From positions 1,550,001 through 1,614,000 of the forward strand of contig CP051143.1 in NCBI GenBank assembly GCA_001592805.2: a DNA stretch of 64,000 bases. The letters are read 5' to 3'. The translations under genes and the position numbers were made by a program. This DNA is from Peltaster fructicola. Lineage: Eukaryota; Ascomycota; Dothideomycetes. The notes under the pieces were generated by a model. The model made no database searches and was not told the DNA's origin. It saw nothing but the letters and a program-made list of their open reading frames with translations. Positions 30,057-40,894 of this stretch are shown here, piece by piece. Within the stretch, counting starts at the first letter, position 1; each line of letters opens with the position of its first letter.

Positions 30057-31057
30057 TTTCGGCAGACCACCCTTTACGACTGATCACGACTTCATCTACA
30101 GCATTTGCATTCATCGCACGGCCGTGCGGCTGCTATACCCTTAAATGGCACGCTCTCACAGGCTCTCGATCAGCGATCGTTCCATGGGAGCACGTCCGAG
30201 GTCGACAGCGTCAGGCGAACGTTGATCACAGCGTCCAGAGGGCCAGTGCTATCATCAAGCACTCTGGTCGTCCAACATCCACGACTACCTTCCTTGTCCT
30301 GGATGCTTGGCAAGTCTGTCACAGCTGCTGCTCGGAGCGAGCTGCCGGTCAGCCTGGCAGTTGACTTGTCTTCGACCTCCAAACACCATCGAGCTCTTCC
30401 TCGTCCTGTACTGCTCCAGGGAGCCTCACTGTTCGCGCCAGCTTTTTACAGCAACTCAATACATCTTATACCCTTACAAGCGATTTACCTCGCTTTGTAC
30501 GTTGCAGGTACTCTTGTCCCATCCTTACAAAGCCTCTTTGTTCCTTTCCCTGTATCACGCTTGCTGAAGTCCTCTCGTCGAGATGTTTGTTCAATTGCCA
30601 AGAGAAGTTGCATAGCTTCGAATTCTCGCTCCTTCCTCTTGTATTCACTCTCGGCTGCACCCGCAGAAGCACGCTAGTGCTTCGAGTCAGTCGTGAGGTG
30701 ATGTTTGACATTGTGAGTTCTACGAGGTGAGCTTCTCTTCTGCAAACACGATCCTTTCTTCCTCAAGCTTCAAACTATTGCAAAAGCACAACATTCACAC
30801 ACCTTTGCATACACAGCACGGAAGCTACCTCTCGAGCATAGCGTAACCGCACCACCACTCTCGACACATAGCGTAACCGCACCCAACCCTCATCACATAG
30901 CGTAATCGCATTCAACAGTCGACTCATAGCGTAATCGCACCACCACTCTCGACACATAGCGTAACCGCACAAACACTCCTATTATCTTAGCGTAATCGCA
31001 CATATACCATCAACCCTTTAGCGTAATCGCATCTCTCGAACGCCAAGGCATACCAAA
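30057..31057. other. Intergenic region holding the phased 13-bp repeat array
   Basis: About 1 kb upstream of the coiled-coil membrane protein gene. The only clear structure is the seven-copy repeat at 30839-31031. The plus frame 30105-30677 has no motif. Confidence 0.6.
30839..31031 (+). repeat. Seven phased copies of TAGCGTAAYCGCA
   Basis: Copies start at 30839, 30869, 30898, 30927, 30957, 30988 and 31019, so spacing is 30, 29, 29, 30, 31 and 31 bp, close to three helical turns. The core is invariant except one pyrimidine (C, C, T, T, C, T, T). Spacers differ, except that the spacers after copies 1 and 4 are identical, showing that a larger block was duplicated. Spacing is not a constant multiple of three, so it is not a coding repeat. 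The last copy ends 26 bp before the ATG at 31058. This suggests a 5' leader or promoter-proximal protein-binding array. Confidence 0.95.
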
Positions 31058-32645
31058 ATGCTACTGCAGAAAGCAGTCATGTCGGAGGCGGAGACACTCG
31101 TTGTCACCTTCTACTACTGGTTCATGGTGCCAGTAGCTGTGTTGAGTCTGCTCTTCGCAGACACAATGTACGCCGGACCTGGGCTGAAGCCAGTGTCCGC
31201 GTACACCGTGTTGCGCGATCGTGTTCATGCGATTGACTGGGTAAGTGTTCCATACTCCCTAAGCTTGTGAATACATAACTAACCTGCGGATAGTCCTCGC
31301 CAGCCATCGTCAACAAGACTGTCCTGGCCGTCATTCTCCTCACCTGTCTTCTCCGCGCTATCCTCGCTTGTCACGGATGGTCCACGAACGTGGCAGACTT
31401 CGTTCGCGAGCTGTCATCGTCAAGCACGCCTCGCAAAGATGCTCCGGCTCGCATGCCAGCATCGATGCCTGGCACGTGGCCAGACGGCAAGGGCAACGGG
31501 GTTAGTGCAGGGACTCCACCAGCATCGTTGACAGCACCGCCATCACCACCACCACTTCCTCCTGCGCCCTCTCCTGCTTCAGCCCCCTTCCCTCTGAAGC
31601 TAGCATTGCCCTCAGGCTCAGGGTGTACTTATCGACGTGTTCTTCGTCGCACAAAGAACACGTTCAATAAGTACCCTGGGAGATCAACTACGAGCGTTCA
31701 CGAGCTCGGGCATTGCTACAGCCGAAGTTGGAGGACTATCCTCGTATCCGTGCTGAAGCGGCATACTGGGATGGTGAGCGAAAGAAGCTTTATGCTGAAC
31801 TCGCTCGGGAAGAGGCAGAGCGAGTGGCAAAGGAGGCTGCTGCTCAACGTGCTCAGGAGGAGGCAGAGAAGGAGGCTCGTCGTGTCGCAGAGGCGGCGGC
31901 AGAGGCAGAACGTCGTGTGGTTGAGGCGGCAGCGGAAGCTGTTCGTCGCGCCGCAGAGGCTGAAGCTGAAGCTGCGCGTCAGGTTGCGGAGGAGGAGGCA
32001 CGGCGAGTGAAGGCGGAGGGTGAAGCTGTTGCGGAGGAAGCACAGCGTCCTGCTCCTGAGGTGGCATCCGTCCAGGAGCCGCCAAAGGATGAGCTCGAGG
32101 AGGCTCGCCTCGCGGCCGAGCAAATGCCTGACGACTCGGAGCTCGGCGACGACGATCTAGACGAGCCCGTTGGCGACAACGAGGCAAGTCGCGGCACGGC
32201 TGACGTAGTTCAGCGTGTCAATGATCTGGTGTTGTTCGAGCCCGAGCCGGAAGGGTTTTATGACTCGCCGGAGGTTCAAGCAGGGAAAGAGGAGGAGATG
32301 CAGCCGACTGGCTTTCCATCGCTGCTCGATCTCCTCGACGAGTTGATGCAGATCGCGGTGGAGGGTCAGGACGGACCTGCAGACAACGTTTGCGTGGACA
32401 TGGCCGGAGATGTCTTGATGCTGGATGCTCCGAGCGGTGAAGGCATGGTCACTGCACCGTCAAAAGCAGTGACCGTCTCATCAAACTTCGTCACCGATGA
32501 GGACGGTGACGTTGTGATGGACGATGCAGCACCGACTCGCGCTCCAAGCGAGAAAAAGCCACCACCAAGCGCACCAAAAGCACCTCGCTGTGCACGACCG
32601 GCTGGGAGCAGTGCTCCTCAGGGTTTCAGCATGGCAGGTTACTGA
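31058..32645 (+). CDS. Two-TM protein with long Ala/Glu/Arg coiled coil, three exons
   Basis: Exons 31058-31240, 31294-31624 and 31672-32645 give 495 aa. The N-terminus has TM1 (LVVTFYYWFMVPVAVLSLLF, about residues 15-34) and TM2 (TVLAVILLTCLLRAIL, about 70-85), the latter completed by a standard intron (GTAAGT...ATAG). A Pro-rich linker follows (PPSPPPLPPAPSPASAP), then EINYERSRARALLQPKLEDY, a coiled coil of about 120 residues rich in EEAERVAKEAAAQ-type heptads, and an acidic tail with DEDGDVVMDD. The second intron (47 nt) coincides with a near-perfect hairpin. Without it, the second frame runs to 32010 in an Arg-rich shadow. No family was recognised. Membrane anchoring with a cytosolic coiled coil is visible; the function is unknown. 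Confidence 0.65.
31620..31677 (+). repeat. Imperfect 58-bp palindrome spanning the predicted second intron
   Basis: Left arm 31620-31644 and right arm 31654-31677 are inverted copies (AGGGTGTACTTATCGACGTG.. against its complement) differing by a 2-nt and a 1-nt indel and one substitution, with a 9-nt loop (CGTCGCACA). The predicted donor (GTACTT, 31625) and acceptor (AATAAG, ending 31671) sit opposite each other in the stem. Confidence 0.9.
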
Positions 32646-32835
32646 GGTGTGCGAAGTGGTGCTTGGTGAGGGATCGATACTGGTGGACGATATGGCTAAG
32701 GCCGTCGTCAGCACTATCGGATGGTCAGACAGGCTCATGCCTATTCCGTTCGGTAGTGTTTGTGAATTGAAAGAGTTGGTGCATACCACTCTCTTCAGCA
32801 CGCACATCACAACTTCAGAAAAGACATTGTAAGTC

Positions 32836-34560
32836 TTAGAAGTTGAAATCCTCCACCAAGATCTCTTTGCTGTGTCCAGCCAACCAAGTCAAGAGTACCT
32901 TACGGAAAGGTACAGATGTACAGATGTACGTCCTCGTTGCTGTCAAGGCGGTAACATCCTCGGCAGAAACTCGCCGTTCGAAGACGCAAGTGCGAGTGTC
33001 TGACAGTTCCTGTCGAGCTTGTCCATCGACCTGACCAGTAACATATACTGATGTTCTGCTGGCAAGACCCGGATACGACTTCAATGTATCGACCACCAGC
33101 CAGACATCAGCTGCTTTGATTGTCCATAACAAGCGGACCCGCAAGAGGTCGAGGCCAGGAAGTGCTGATAATAATGGCGTTATGCCGACTCCAGCAGCAA
33201 TAAAACTAATGTCTTCCATAGAGGTCCTTTGGAGCACATCAAACTCTCCACCAAAGCCCATCACACCAACCTCAAGTCGTCGCCGGTCTTCATGTTCAGT
33301 GCCTTGATATCTGGACATGTATTCTGTCACCACTCCCACATGTCTGATGGTAATTTCAAATTCATTCCCTTCGTCAGGAGCACTGCTGACAGTGAAAGTT
33401 CTTACAAAATCGTCGTTCAAACTACGAGGATCGTCTTCTCGCATATGGCTATAGCCAACATCTAGCAATGTGCTGAAGTCGAAGGTGACATACTGGCCTG
33501 GCTTGAAGATGGCTGGGGAGTCGAGAATGAAGCGGTATCGAGAGACTGTAGGTGTGAGCTTCTCTTGCCTGAGCAATACTGCTACCTGCTTCACACTCTG
33601 TACTTGCGGTTGCTTCTTCTCGGTGCTCAAGAAGCGGACAGTGGGATTGTAAGGTGACGGATCTCCTGCTGCACCTCGGAATGGCAATGCCTGTTGCACA
33701 AATCGAGTCGACTCTACAACGAACTTCACAGCAAGGTTGGTCTTGGGAAGGATCTTTGCGTCGTCTCCAACCAGAATTTCGGCCCTGCCTGTCATGTAGA
33801 GCATGTCTCCTGTTACGAAGTCAGGTACAGAGATTCCAGCCAAAGGATTGAGCTTGAGATTGCCGAGAGTCTGATACAGTCTATTGCCAGAGTACTCAGG
33901 CCAGTACAGCGTCGAGTCTACACATCGTAAGAAACCGGGAGGTCCACCTCGATGATTTGTATCCATATCCTCGTTGTAAGAGCTGGTGATGAAGAAAAGA
34001 TCTGTCTTGTTGATCAAGTCGAGGGCCTGGCTTGAGAGTGTCTCACTGATGAGTGTAGGAGCAGGTGAGACTGAGGTGATGCGTCTTTTGTTGAGATACT
34101 TTGGACAATTACCGAGACTCTGCTCTACCTTCAGCACCAGCTGTGCTTCACCGTCCTTCAGTGCGGCCACTATCGTACGACCGAAGAATTTGACTCTCTT
34201 CCTGGCTTCCAGATCGATCGTCAAACCGCTGACCATACGCCCTTGGCCTTCTTCTCGCACAAGACCGTCCTGGAAGAGTTCTTCAACGACCGGATCGCAG
34301 CCAGGTACAGCGGTCCTCACTCCTATGACGCCCTGTGCAATCGCTTTTCCTAGACCTGACTCGCCTCCCCAGACTGACGTCCAGGGTTTGCCATCTTTGA
34401 GCACTCCTATAGCAACCAGAGGAGCGATTTGGAGGTGATTAGCAAGCTGTGGGCTCAGTGATGGCACTGTAGGGTTGTCATTACTGGGCACATGCATAAC
34501 CTTTTGCATCTCAAGCTCGCCCTGATGCCAGGACATATCCTGAAGTTGTAGGAACGCCAT
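32836..34560 (-). CDS. PNPOx-like flavin domain fused to ferredoxin-reductase-type FAD/NAD(P)H domain
   Basis: 574 aa from the ATG at 34560; the open frame extends to 34731 but starts without ATG, and its extra part is Ser/Thr-rich leader-like. An ATG at 34656 is the alternative. The N-terminal half is an FMN-binding split barrel of the pyridoxamine-phosphate-oxidase-like group: MSWHQGELEMQKVMHVP, WTSVWGGESG and the VKFFGRTIVAAL region. The C-terminal half is a flavodoxin-reductase-like module: SRYRFILDSPAIFKPGQYVTFDFS, then DDFVRTFTVSSAP for flavin binding and ISFIAAGVGITPLLSAL for the nucleotide. No C-terminal 2Fe-2S domain follows. Electron transfer from NAD(P)H to an unknown acceptor is likely. 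Single exon, cytosolic by appearance. Confidence 0.8.
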   Translation of the reverse strand: MAFLQLQDMSWHQGELEMQKVMHVPSNDNPTVPSLSPQLANHLQIAPLVAIGVLKDGKPWTSVWGGESGLGKAIAQGVIGVRTAVPGCDPVVEELFQDGLVREEGQGRMVSGLTIDLEARKRVKFFGRTIVAALKDGEAQLVLKVEQSLGNCPKYLNKRRITSVSPAPTLISETLSSQALDLINKTDLFFITSSYNEDMDTNHRGGPPGFLRCVDSTLYWPEYSGNRLYQTLGNLKLNPLAGISVPDFVTGDMLYMTGRAEILVGDDAKILPKTNLAVKFVVESTRFVQQALPFRGAAGDPSPYNPTVRFLSTEKKQPQVQSVKQVAVLLRQEKLTPTVSRYRFILDSPAIFKPGQYVTFDFSTLLDVGYSHMREDDPRSLNDDFVRTFTVSSAPDEGNEFEITIRHVGVVTEYMSRYQGTEHEDRRRLEVGVMGFGGEFDVLQRTSMEDISFIAAGVGITPLLSALPGLDLLRVRLLWTIKAADVWLVVDTLKSYPGLASRTSVYVTGQVDGQARQELSDTRTCVFERRVSAEDVTALTATRTYICTSVPFRKVLLTWLAGHSKEILVEDFNF

Positions 34561-35476
34561 CGTTGTCACAAGAGATGGTACTGAGAGTGATGAAGTCGTG
34601 GTTGAAGTCGGCTTGGCCCCACTCGGGACGAGACAAACACCACTAACGGATGACATGTATTTGTCAGGATTACATCGAGCAGCGCGGAATTGCAGTACAT
34701 CATTCTGTGGATGAGTGGCACATGGCAGCACTGTATAGCTAATGTAGTGTTATATCTGAAGGTCGTACTGATAGCCCGTATCAGTGTCCAGACAGAACAC
34801 CATAGGAAGTGTCGGTACGAACCAGTAGCGTGCGGTGAAGAGAACGATTATCTCATGGCACCAGCTTCCTTTTGTCCAAGCCCGCGAGGAACATCAGTCT
34901 TGCTGAACACCAACTTTCCTTCCCATCCGATTGTTGATACTCCACGACCGAGCAGGTCACGGCAGCATGCTGTCAGCCAATGTGTAGATGTCAATGATCA
35001 GCTGGTGGTGAATCGTCTGCTGCCACAGGCCAAGCCTGGCACTCAGACAATTGCAGCTTCGCAGGTTCTGTGCAGCGCTGCGAATGATGACTTGCTAGCA
35101 GCTATGTCTGGACGAATCTCGATCAGCAGCATATGGCAGAGTACTCACAAGGCTGGGAGCTCCTGGCGTGTTTGCAGTCGACCTGGCGTGATCTAGCTGT
35201 ATGCTTGGCCTTCTTTGTGGTCGTAGAGCAGTGCTCAGGGCCATATCGCATTGTGCTGGTGCTCGAGACCGTAGCTCATGAAGGGTGCCGCACATCCATC
35301 CCGAGTGTGCCGGTTTGCACACTTGACCATACATAAGGAGGGCCCTGGACAACGACGACTGATTAGAGAGCTCTTGTGAGTTTAGTACAGTGCTGGTGGC
35401 TCGAAGCGACTCCCATGCAGCTGTCTTTAGTCGAGCGAGTGGATGTCCATAGGCTTGCGTCGTTGAGCTCAAAACA
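34561..35476. other. Intergenic, no gene recognised
   Basis: About 0.9 kb; the proximal 170 bp may be the 5' leader of the flavoprotein gene. The frames at 34690-35196 (plus) and 35095-35502 (minus) lack motifs. Confidence 0.5.
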
Positions 35477-36355
35477 TCATTCCTTTGTTGGACTTTGCAC
35501 ATTGGCTCTGCTCTTTCTCTTCTTCATCTTCTCGCTCTTGCTCATCTTCTTCTTCTCTTTCTCAACGGGCTTCTCGCTCTTTAAAGCTGCAGGTACTTTC
35601 GCTGCAAGCTCTTTCGCCTTCAATGCCACAGCCTCTTCATCAGCCTTGCGCTTCTTGACAGCAGCAGTCGATGACGAAAAGGTGAAATGTCCTGGCTCGC
35701 CTTGGATCGGGTTCTCGTCCATGAACTCGTCTGCAAACTGCATAGTCTTTAGCACGGTCAATGCCTTTGTATGTGATGCTGGCTGCTCCACCACAGATTG
35801 CACACTGCCTTCTCTTGATCGCGGCGGCGACTCGGCTCTTCTCGTGTATGTGTATCCCACCGGCGTCCATTGTGGTAGCACTAGAGCCTGCTCGATGAAG
35901 TCTGACAGAGCAGTAGTAGCTGTCATTAGCCTGTTGCCAACGATGTCCGCAACGCTGGGTGCTTGGTACATGTTCTCTCCTATCAGGAAGTATGTGCCGA
36001 GTGTGGTCAGCTCGTCCTTGGAAGCTTTCTTTCGATCCTGCTTCCGTATCACATGTACCCCATCTTTGCTGTCCACAATCACGTATTCCACGCCCTCTCT
36101 TTGCGACAGCCATTCTTCAAAGTCTCTTCGGTTGTGAGTTAGTGCCCATGCACCGGGATCTGTTGCTGACTGGTCGATGGGCATTCCATTCTTGGAGGTA
36201 AAGTCGAAGAAGATGGACTCAGAGAAGTAACGGTGTAGCATGTTCTCGTGCATGTACTGTGTGGCCCAAGGAAAGCCTTGCTCTGCTCCATGCTGCACAT
36301 ACCATTGTGCAATCTCTGGCCGCTGCCATTGTTGTTCATCCAGCGGATCTGGCAT
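35477..36355 (-). CDS. MED6: Mediator complex subunit 6 (MED6)
   Basis: Head-module subunit of the RNA polymerase II Mediator, nuclear. Single exon, 292 aa. The conserved domain contains ENMLHRYFSESIFFDFTSKN, the FEEWLSQREGVEYVIV block and DGVHVIRKQDRKK, followed by TLGTYFLIGENMYQAPSVAD and a segment with TATTALSDFIEQALVLPQWTP, matching MED6 throughout. A Lys-rich tail (KEKKKMSKSEKMKKRKSR) resembles a nuclear localisation signal. Length is usual for ascomycete MED6. Confidence 0.93.
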   Translation of the reverse strand: MPDPLDEQQWQRPEIAQWYVQHGAEQGFPWATQYMHENMLHRYFSESIFFDFTSKNGMPIDQSATDPGAWALTHNRRDFEEWLSQREGVEYVIVDSKDGVHVIRKQDRKKASKDELTTLGTYFLIGENMYQAPSVADIVGNRLMTATTALSDFIEQALVLPQWTPVGYTYTRRAESPPRSREGSVQSVVEQPASHTKALTVLKTMQFADEFMDENPIQGEPGHFTFSSSTAAVKKRKADEEAVALKAKELAAKVPAALKSEKPVEKEKKKMSKSEKMKKRKSRANVQSPTKE

Positions 36356-36993
36356 GGTTGGTGTGGACTCAATCGAGATGGGAGACCGAATCGCTAATAG
36401 TAGAAGCCGCGACGGCTAGCCTGTACTGAGTCCGTATCGATTATGCTGTCGTATTGCACCTGTACATGGCTTGCTGTGAGAATGCTCGTGGTTCAGATGG
36501 GAGGTGCTCAATTTCGGAGGAGGTGAGCATTGCTGGAAGTAAGTGGACAGTCAGCCCTTCTACTCACGAGGCCACACACTGCAGCATTTACATGTGCTGT
36601 AGACGTATGATGTCCATAGACAACTGTATATTGCATAGACTGAAGTCAACAAAGGTAAGCCAAGCAGAGTCCGTGCGCGGACCTCACCTTACAAGCAGGC
36701 CACAAGTACTGAGCATTCTTAATGAGGTGTCGTGACGGCCTGTTGCTCATCAACTAGAACGACGTGTATGTCGTAGCGTAATAGCAGCAGCGACAGCACT
36801 GGTGGTAAGTACAATGTCAGTGGCGACATCGTGTGACGAATTATCACTCATAATTGCTTGAATCCAAGCACGATCGTCACTTCGCTGGTACCAACACCAG
36901 CATTCCCTCTTGCCCACGGACTACAAAGGTGCTGCTACTCTTAGCTGAATTGTCCTTCCTATTGTCCCTGCCATCGATCGACCACAGCTCAGC
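36356..36993. other. Intergenic between divergent genes
   Basis: About 640 bp separating MED6 (minus) and the CCCH/CHY gene (plus). Nothing recognised. Confidence 0.5.
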
Positions 36994-39124
36994 ATGGCTA
37001 CGACAACTGCACAAGGAGACAGCAAATCGGGCGCCAGCAAGCGGAGAGCCTGCAGATACTTCAATACGCCCAAGGGTGAGATGCTTTATTGTACAAAGCC
37101 GGCGACTGACATAAACAGGCTGTCGAGCAGGTGATGCTTGCCCATATTCTCATGTTGTCACTGTGCCACGACAGTATCAAGCACCAAACGTGGACACCTC
37201 AAGAGTCGTCTCGAAACCACAGCCTAAGGAGGACCTTCGTACTTTCCAGATAGGCCAGATCAAACGTCGATACAACCCAGAGATCACTGAAGCAGATGAC
37301 TGTGACAGCTTCCGATTCTCATTCAGTCCGTCTGATCCTGACTTTCCGTTCGATCTTGAAGCACTCTCTTGTGTGTTGAAAGTGCCGAACGCATATCCGC
37401 GAGGACAGCCTTCACTCAAGGTCTTGAACAAGGAGATTCCTCGAGGCTTCCAGATCAATATCGAGCGCGGCTTCAGCACGATATGCACGGAAAGTCCTAA
37501 TGCAACACTGCTTGGCATCATGAATCGACTCGATCGACAACTTGAGGCTATCCTCTCAGGCGAGATGGCCGAAACGATCAAGATTGTGGCTCATCGACCA
37601 AAGCCAGAACCAGCGCCTGTCGTCGCAGCACCTATATCGAAGCCAGCACCTACTAAGCCGAACCCACCAAGAACAGTTCACGCAGCCGACGATAAAGCCA
37701 AAGCTCGATTACAACGTCAAGCAGATACACGTCAACTCGAAGCAAGGTTCGGTCGTCTACCAGCATTTAAGAAGTCCAGTGATGGACTGAGATACACACT
37801 TCCTCTCGAGTCACCAAAAAAGAGTACTTGGCCTGCGCCAATTCAAGCTCTTCGCATATTCACATTGATCGTTCCCGAGCTCTATCCCCTAGAGCCGCCC
37901 TCGCTTGTGTTAGATAGCGAGAGTGATGAAGCGAGGGCTATCGAGGCAGCCTTCAGTCGACGCCCAGCTAGCAGCACTACACTGACACAGTCGATCAATC
38001 TGCTGACGATCAACATGAAGGACATGGCACAGGAGAAGCAACATCAAGGGCAGCCAGCACCAGCTGTCGAGCCGCGTGTCGTCGAATTACCTATTGCACC
38101 AACTACCCAAGTGACATCTGCTGCTGATCCCGACCGGCCGCATCTGCATGTTATCCCAAGACCGCCAGAATGGGATATGCACGAAAGCGATGGTGAAGAT
38201 TCTGACTCATACGATACTGGCGATGACACCGAAGCTTCTGCAGAAGAGTCGCACGAGGAGCAGGTATATTCGACAGCGCCCATCGAGCGAGGCATTCTGC
38301 TTTCCTTTCCAAACCTCGAGCTCCACAGTATCGAACTCATGGAAGTATTGAGTCTTAGCATCACCATCAAGTGCGATCGCTGCAAGGAGATCATGGATGT
38401 CGATCGGCTACGCAGTATCACTCCCGAATCTACGGCACCTCGATCAGAAAGCTGCAAGAAGTGTGCCAATGGCTTCGTGATTGGCTTCCGAGCAGATCTC
38501 ATACACAGCAACTCTGTCAGAGCAGGCTATCTCGATCTTGACGGGTGCACGATCGTCGACATGCTGCCGAGCACGTTCGCGCCGACATGCGCAGAGTGTT
38601 CTGTTCTTTATCCAGGCATAGTCTCTGTCCGCGGTGAGAATACGATAGCGATCTGCCGAGAATGCCACAAGAAGATGACTTTTCGCATACCCGAAATCAA
38701 GTTCTTACAGATCAGCGCTGTCAACATTCGAGCCTCTCGTGCACCAGGCAGAAAGCCGAAGGAGAAGCTGGGAGTTGTGGCCGGCACAGAGCTGCCACGC
38801 AGAGGACGATGCACACATTATGCAAAGTCGTATCGATGGTTCCGATTCAGCTGCTGCAACAAGGTATTCGCCTGTGATAGATGTCATGACGAGGCAGAGG
38901 AGCATCCGAACGAGCATGCCAACCGTATGCTATGCGGTTATTGCTCTCGGGAGCAGAACTATCGACCTGAAGACTGTGGTATCTGTCATGCTGTGCTTAT
39001 TGGCAGAAGAGGTCGTGGCTTCTGGGAGGGTGGTAAGGGTACAAGAGACAGAGCGAGGATGTCGAGAAAGGATCCCAGGAAGTACAAGCGCATAGGAGGG
39101 AGTGCTGCAGCAAAGAAGACTTAG
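36994..39124 (+). CDS. CCCH and CHY zinc-finger protein
   Basis: Exons 36994-37075 and 37119-39124, 695 aa. Splicing across a 43-nt intron completes a CCCH finger, CRYFNTPKGCRAGDACPYSH, at about residues 20-40. An RWD-like or E2-like alpha/beta region follows (FPFDLEALSCVLKVPNAYPRG and LRIFTLIVPELYPLEPPSLV, two copies of the YP..PP motif). Two CxxC pairs come next (CDRCKEIMD, CKKCANGF; CAECSVLYPG, CRECHKKM). The C-terminal CHY finger is CTHYAKSYRWFRFSCCNKVF with CDRCHDEAEEH and CGYCSREQ. CHY fingers occur in ubiquitin ligases and in fungal mitochondrial assembly factors; RWD-like modules often accompany ubiquitin ligation. RNA or ubiquitin-related roles are inference. Confidence 0.88.
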
Positions 39125-39890
39125 GTACTGACAATGCTGTCATGAGACTGGTACAACGATGACGATGCCTGATCTTATGCACAGTGAGATGTCAAATGCC
39201 GAGCTACATATGTAGACCCAAGTCTCCAATGTCAAGCGTCAAATGTGGTTAGCGAACAACAGAGAGGTCAAGCTGTTGACGAATTATTGGTTGGCAGGAC
39301 ACCATCGGAGCAGGGGCCAATGCACAGCAAGGAACCTTTTCTTAGAAACGAGAGCGGTGGAAGGACGGAAGGCACAGTAAAGTAGCATGCAGGCCAAGAA
39401 TCGTCAGCCCAGCACAGCGCGTCTCTGCGAATCCCTCGTCCGTCCTTGCAAGGCACTGCCCACTTTATCAAGACGTCTTTTTCAAACCTGCGAGCGCCCA
39501 CTGCATCAGTTCTTCATCGACTGTTCTATCATTCATCCCGTATCGATACCATTTGAGCGCTAGCCAGGCCAGGATTTGCTGTCGAGTTTAATTACGAAGA
39601 CCGGTTTACCGTTCGAACTAGTTCAGCCGCCAGTCATTGTCGAGGCTCATTTGCTGCCGCCAACCTCGCGCGCGAGTCTCGAGGAGAGGCCTTGTTTCAC
39701 TCGTCGTTTCCTCTCTTTCGCACCCACACACATCGATCTTGGCTGCATGCCATCAAGATCTCACCTTCGTTCACTATAGCCTGGACGATTGCACTGCGCA
39801 AGACTGCCAGTGATCACACGACACCCAAGTGCGAGCTCCTTAGCTCCCAGCCGCTCTCTTAGATCGCGACGACTCGACAATCACGACGAG
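39125..39890. other. Intergenic and CHS7 leader
   Basis: About 770 bp. The distal part (39600-39890) is pyrimidine-rich and probably the CHS7 promoter and 5' leader. No gene recognised. Confidence 0.5.
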
Positions 39891-40894
39891 ATGTCTACTG
39901 CTTACGGCTATTTCAACGACTTCTGCTACCGCACCGGCGACCTACGAAGTACACTCCCAGTATGCAACCTTTTCTCTGAATCACAATCAAGAGGTGGTAG
40001 TGGATGGGGAGGACCAGCTCTCAATGGCATAGGGTTGAGCGGAGACCGCCATCTCGCTAACTTGGGTGAGCATGAACAACAAGGTATTCCAGATGGTGGC
40101 TGACAACACAGGCTCGATACTGGTCGCCGGACTTGCCATACTGATCACCGTGGGCCTCTTATGGCGGTCTGACAGGAAGAAGGCCGCTGTCGGGAGACGT
40201 GAGATGCAGCTGTTCCTCATCGGCTATATTATCATCGAGATTTGCGAAATCTTCACAGTCGGCTGGTTCCCTCTCAGCGGCCTGGTACGGAGAGTGTTCG
40301 CAGCAATCCACATTGCTGCGATCATTGCAGATACATGGCTGCTGCTCATGAACGGAGCTGTGGGATTCCAGCTGCTTGACGACGGCACACCACTCTCGCT
40401 CGCTCTTATCTTTGGTTCAGCAGCAGCCCTGTTCATCGGAACGGGTTACATTGCACTCGACACAGGCTTCAGCTGGACACACTACTTCGATGACACTCTG
40501 ACTTCCCCAAACCGTTCTTACTCCTTGTACACTCTTAATTTCTTGGCACCTCTGGTCTTTCTGGTTGTGTTCTTCATCCTCGAGAGCGTGCTCATCCTCC
40601 GAGTGCTGGGCGAGGTGAGACCAATGAGTAAGTCTTGTATCGACACGACATTGGCTGTTGTACTGACAGTTGGCAGTCTACCTGCTCGCCGCAGCACTAC
40701 TGTTCGCCATCGGACAGATCTTCCAGTTCGTTGTGAGCATCTACATTTGCAGAGGCACCAATGGTGCAATAAACGGAGGATTCTTCGAGAGCTTGTTCAA
40801 CCTTGCAGCCGTGGTGGCTGTCTGGACCACATGGAATAGCATCACGGAAGACACGTTTGATGTTGGTATGGGAGCAGGCTCTACATATACTTGA
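39891..40894 (+). CDS. CHS7: Chitin synthase export chaperone (CHS7 family)
   Basis: ER membrane chaperone needed for exit of class IV chitin synthase (Chs3). Exons 39891-40065, 40112-40627 and 40677-40894, 302 aa. The N-terminus FNDFCYRTGDLRSTLPVCNL matches the conserved FGDF..C....LPLC start of Chs7. About seven TM segments follow: SILVAGLAILITVGLLW, LFLIGYIIIEICEIFTVG, IHIAAIIADTWLLLMNGAVG with FQLLDDGTPLSL, FGSAAALFIGTGYIAL, FLAPLVFLVVFFILESV and, after the last intron, YLLAAALLFAIGQIFQFVVS. The end ...NSITEDTF is typical. Both introns are phase 1 and restore TM helices. Confidence 0.9.

Noticed and set aside
30105-30677. 190-codon plus-strand frame upstream of the repeat array
   Set aside because: Ser/Leu/Arg-rich chance composition, no motif or splice continuity, overlapped by other open frames.
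30839-31031. CRISPR-like look of the seven regular repeats
   Set aside because: The repeat is only 13 bp with 16-18 bp spacers, in a fungal nuclear genome and with no cas genes; two of the spacers are identical. It is better described as a phased binding-site array.
31390-32010. Continuation of the coiled-coil protein in the first frame
   Set aside because: It becomes an Arg/Gln shadow of the Ala/Glu coiled coil in the neighbouring frame; removing the hairpin intron gives a coherent protein.
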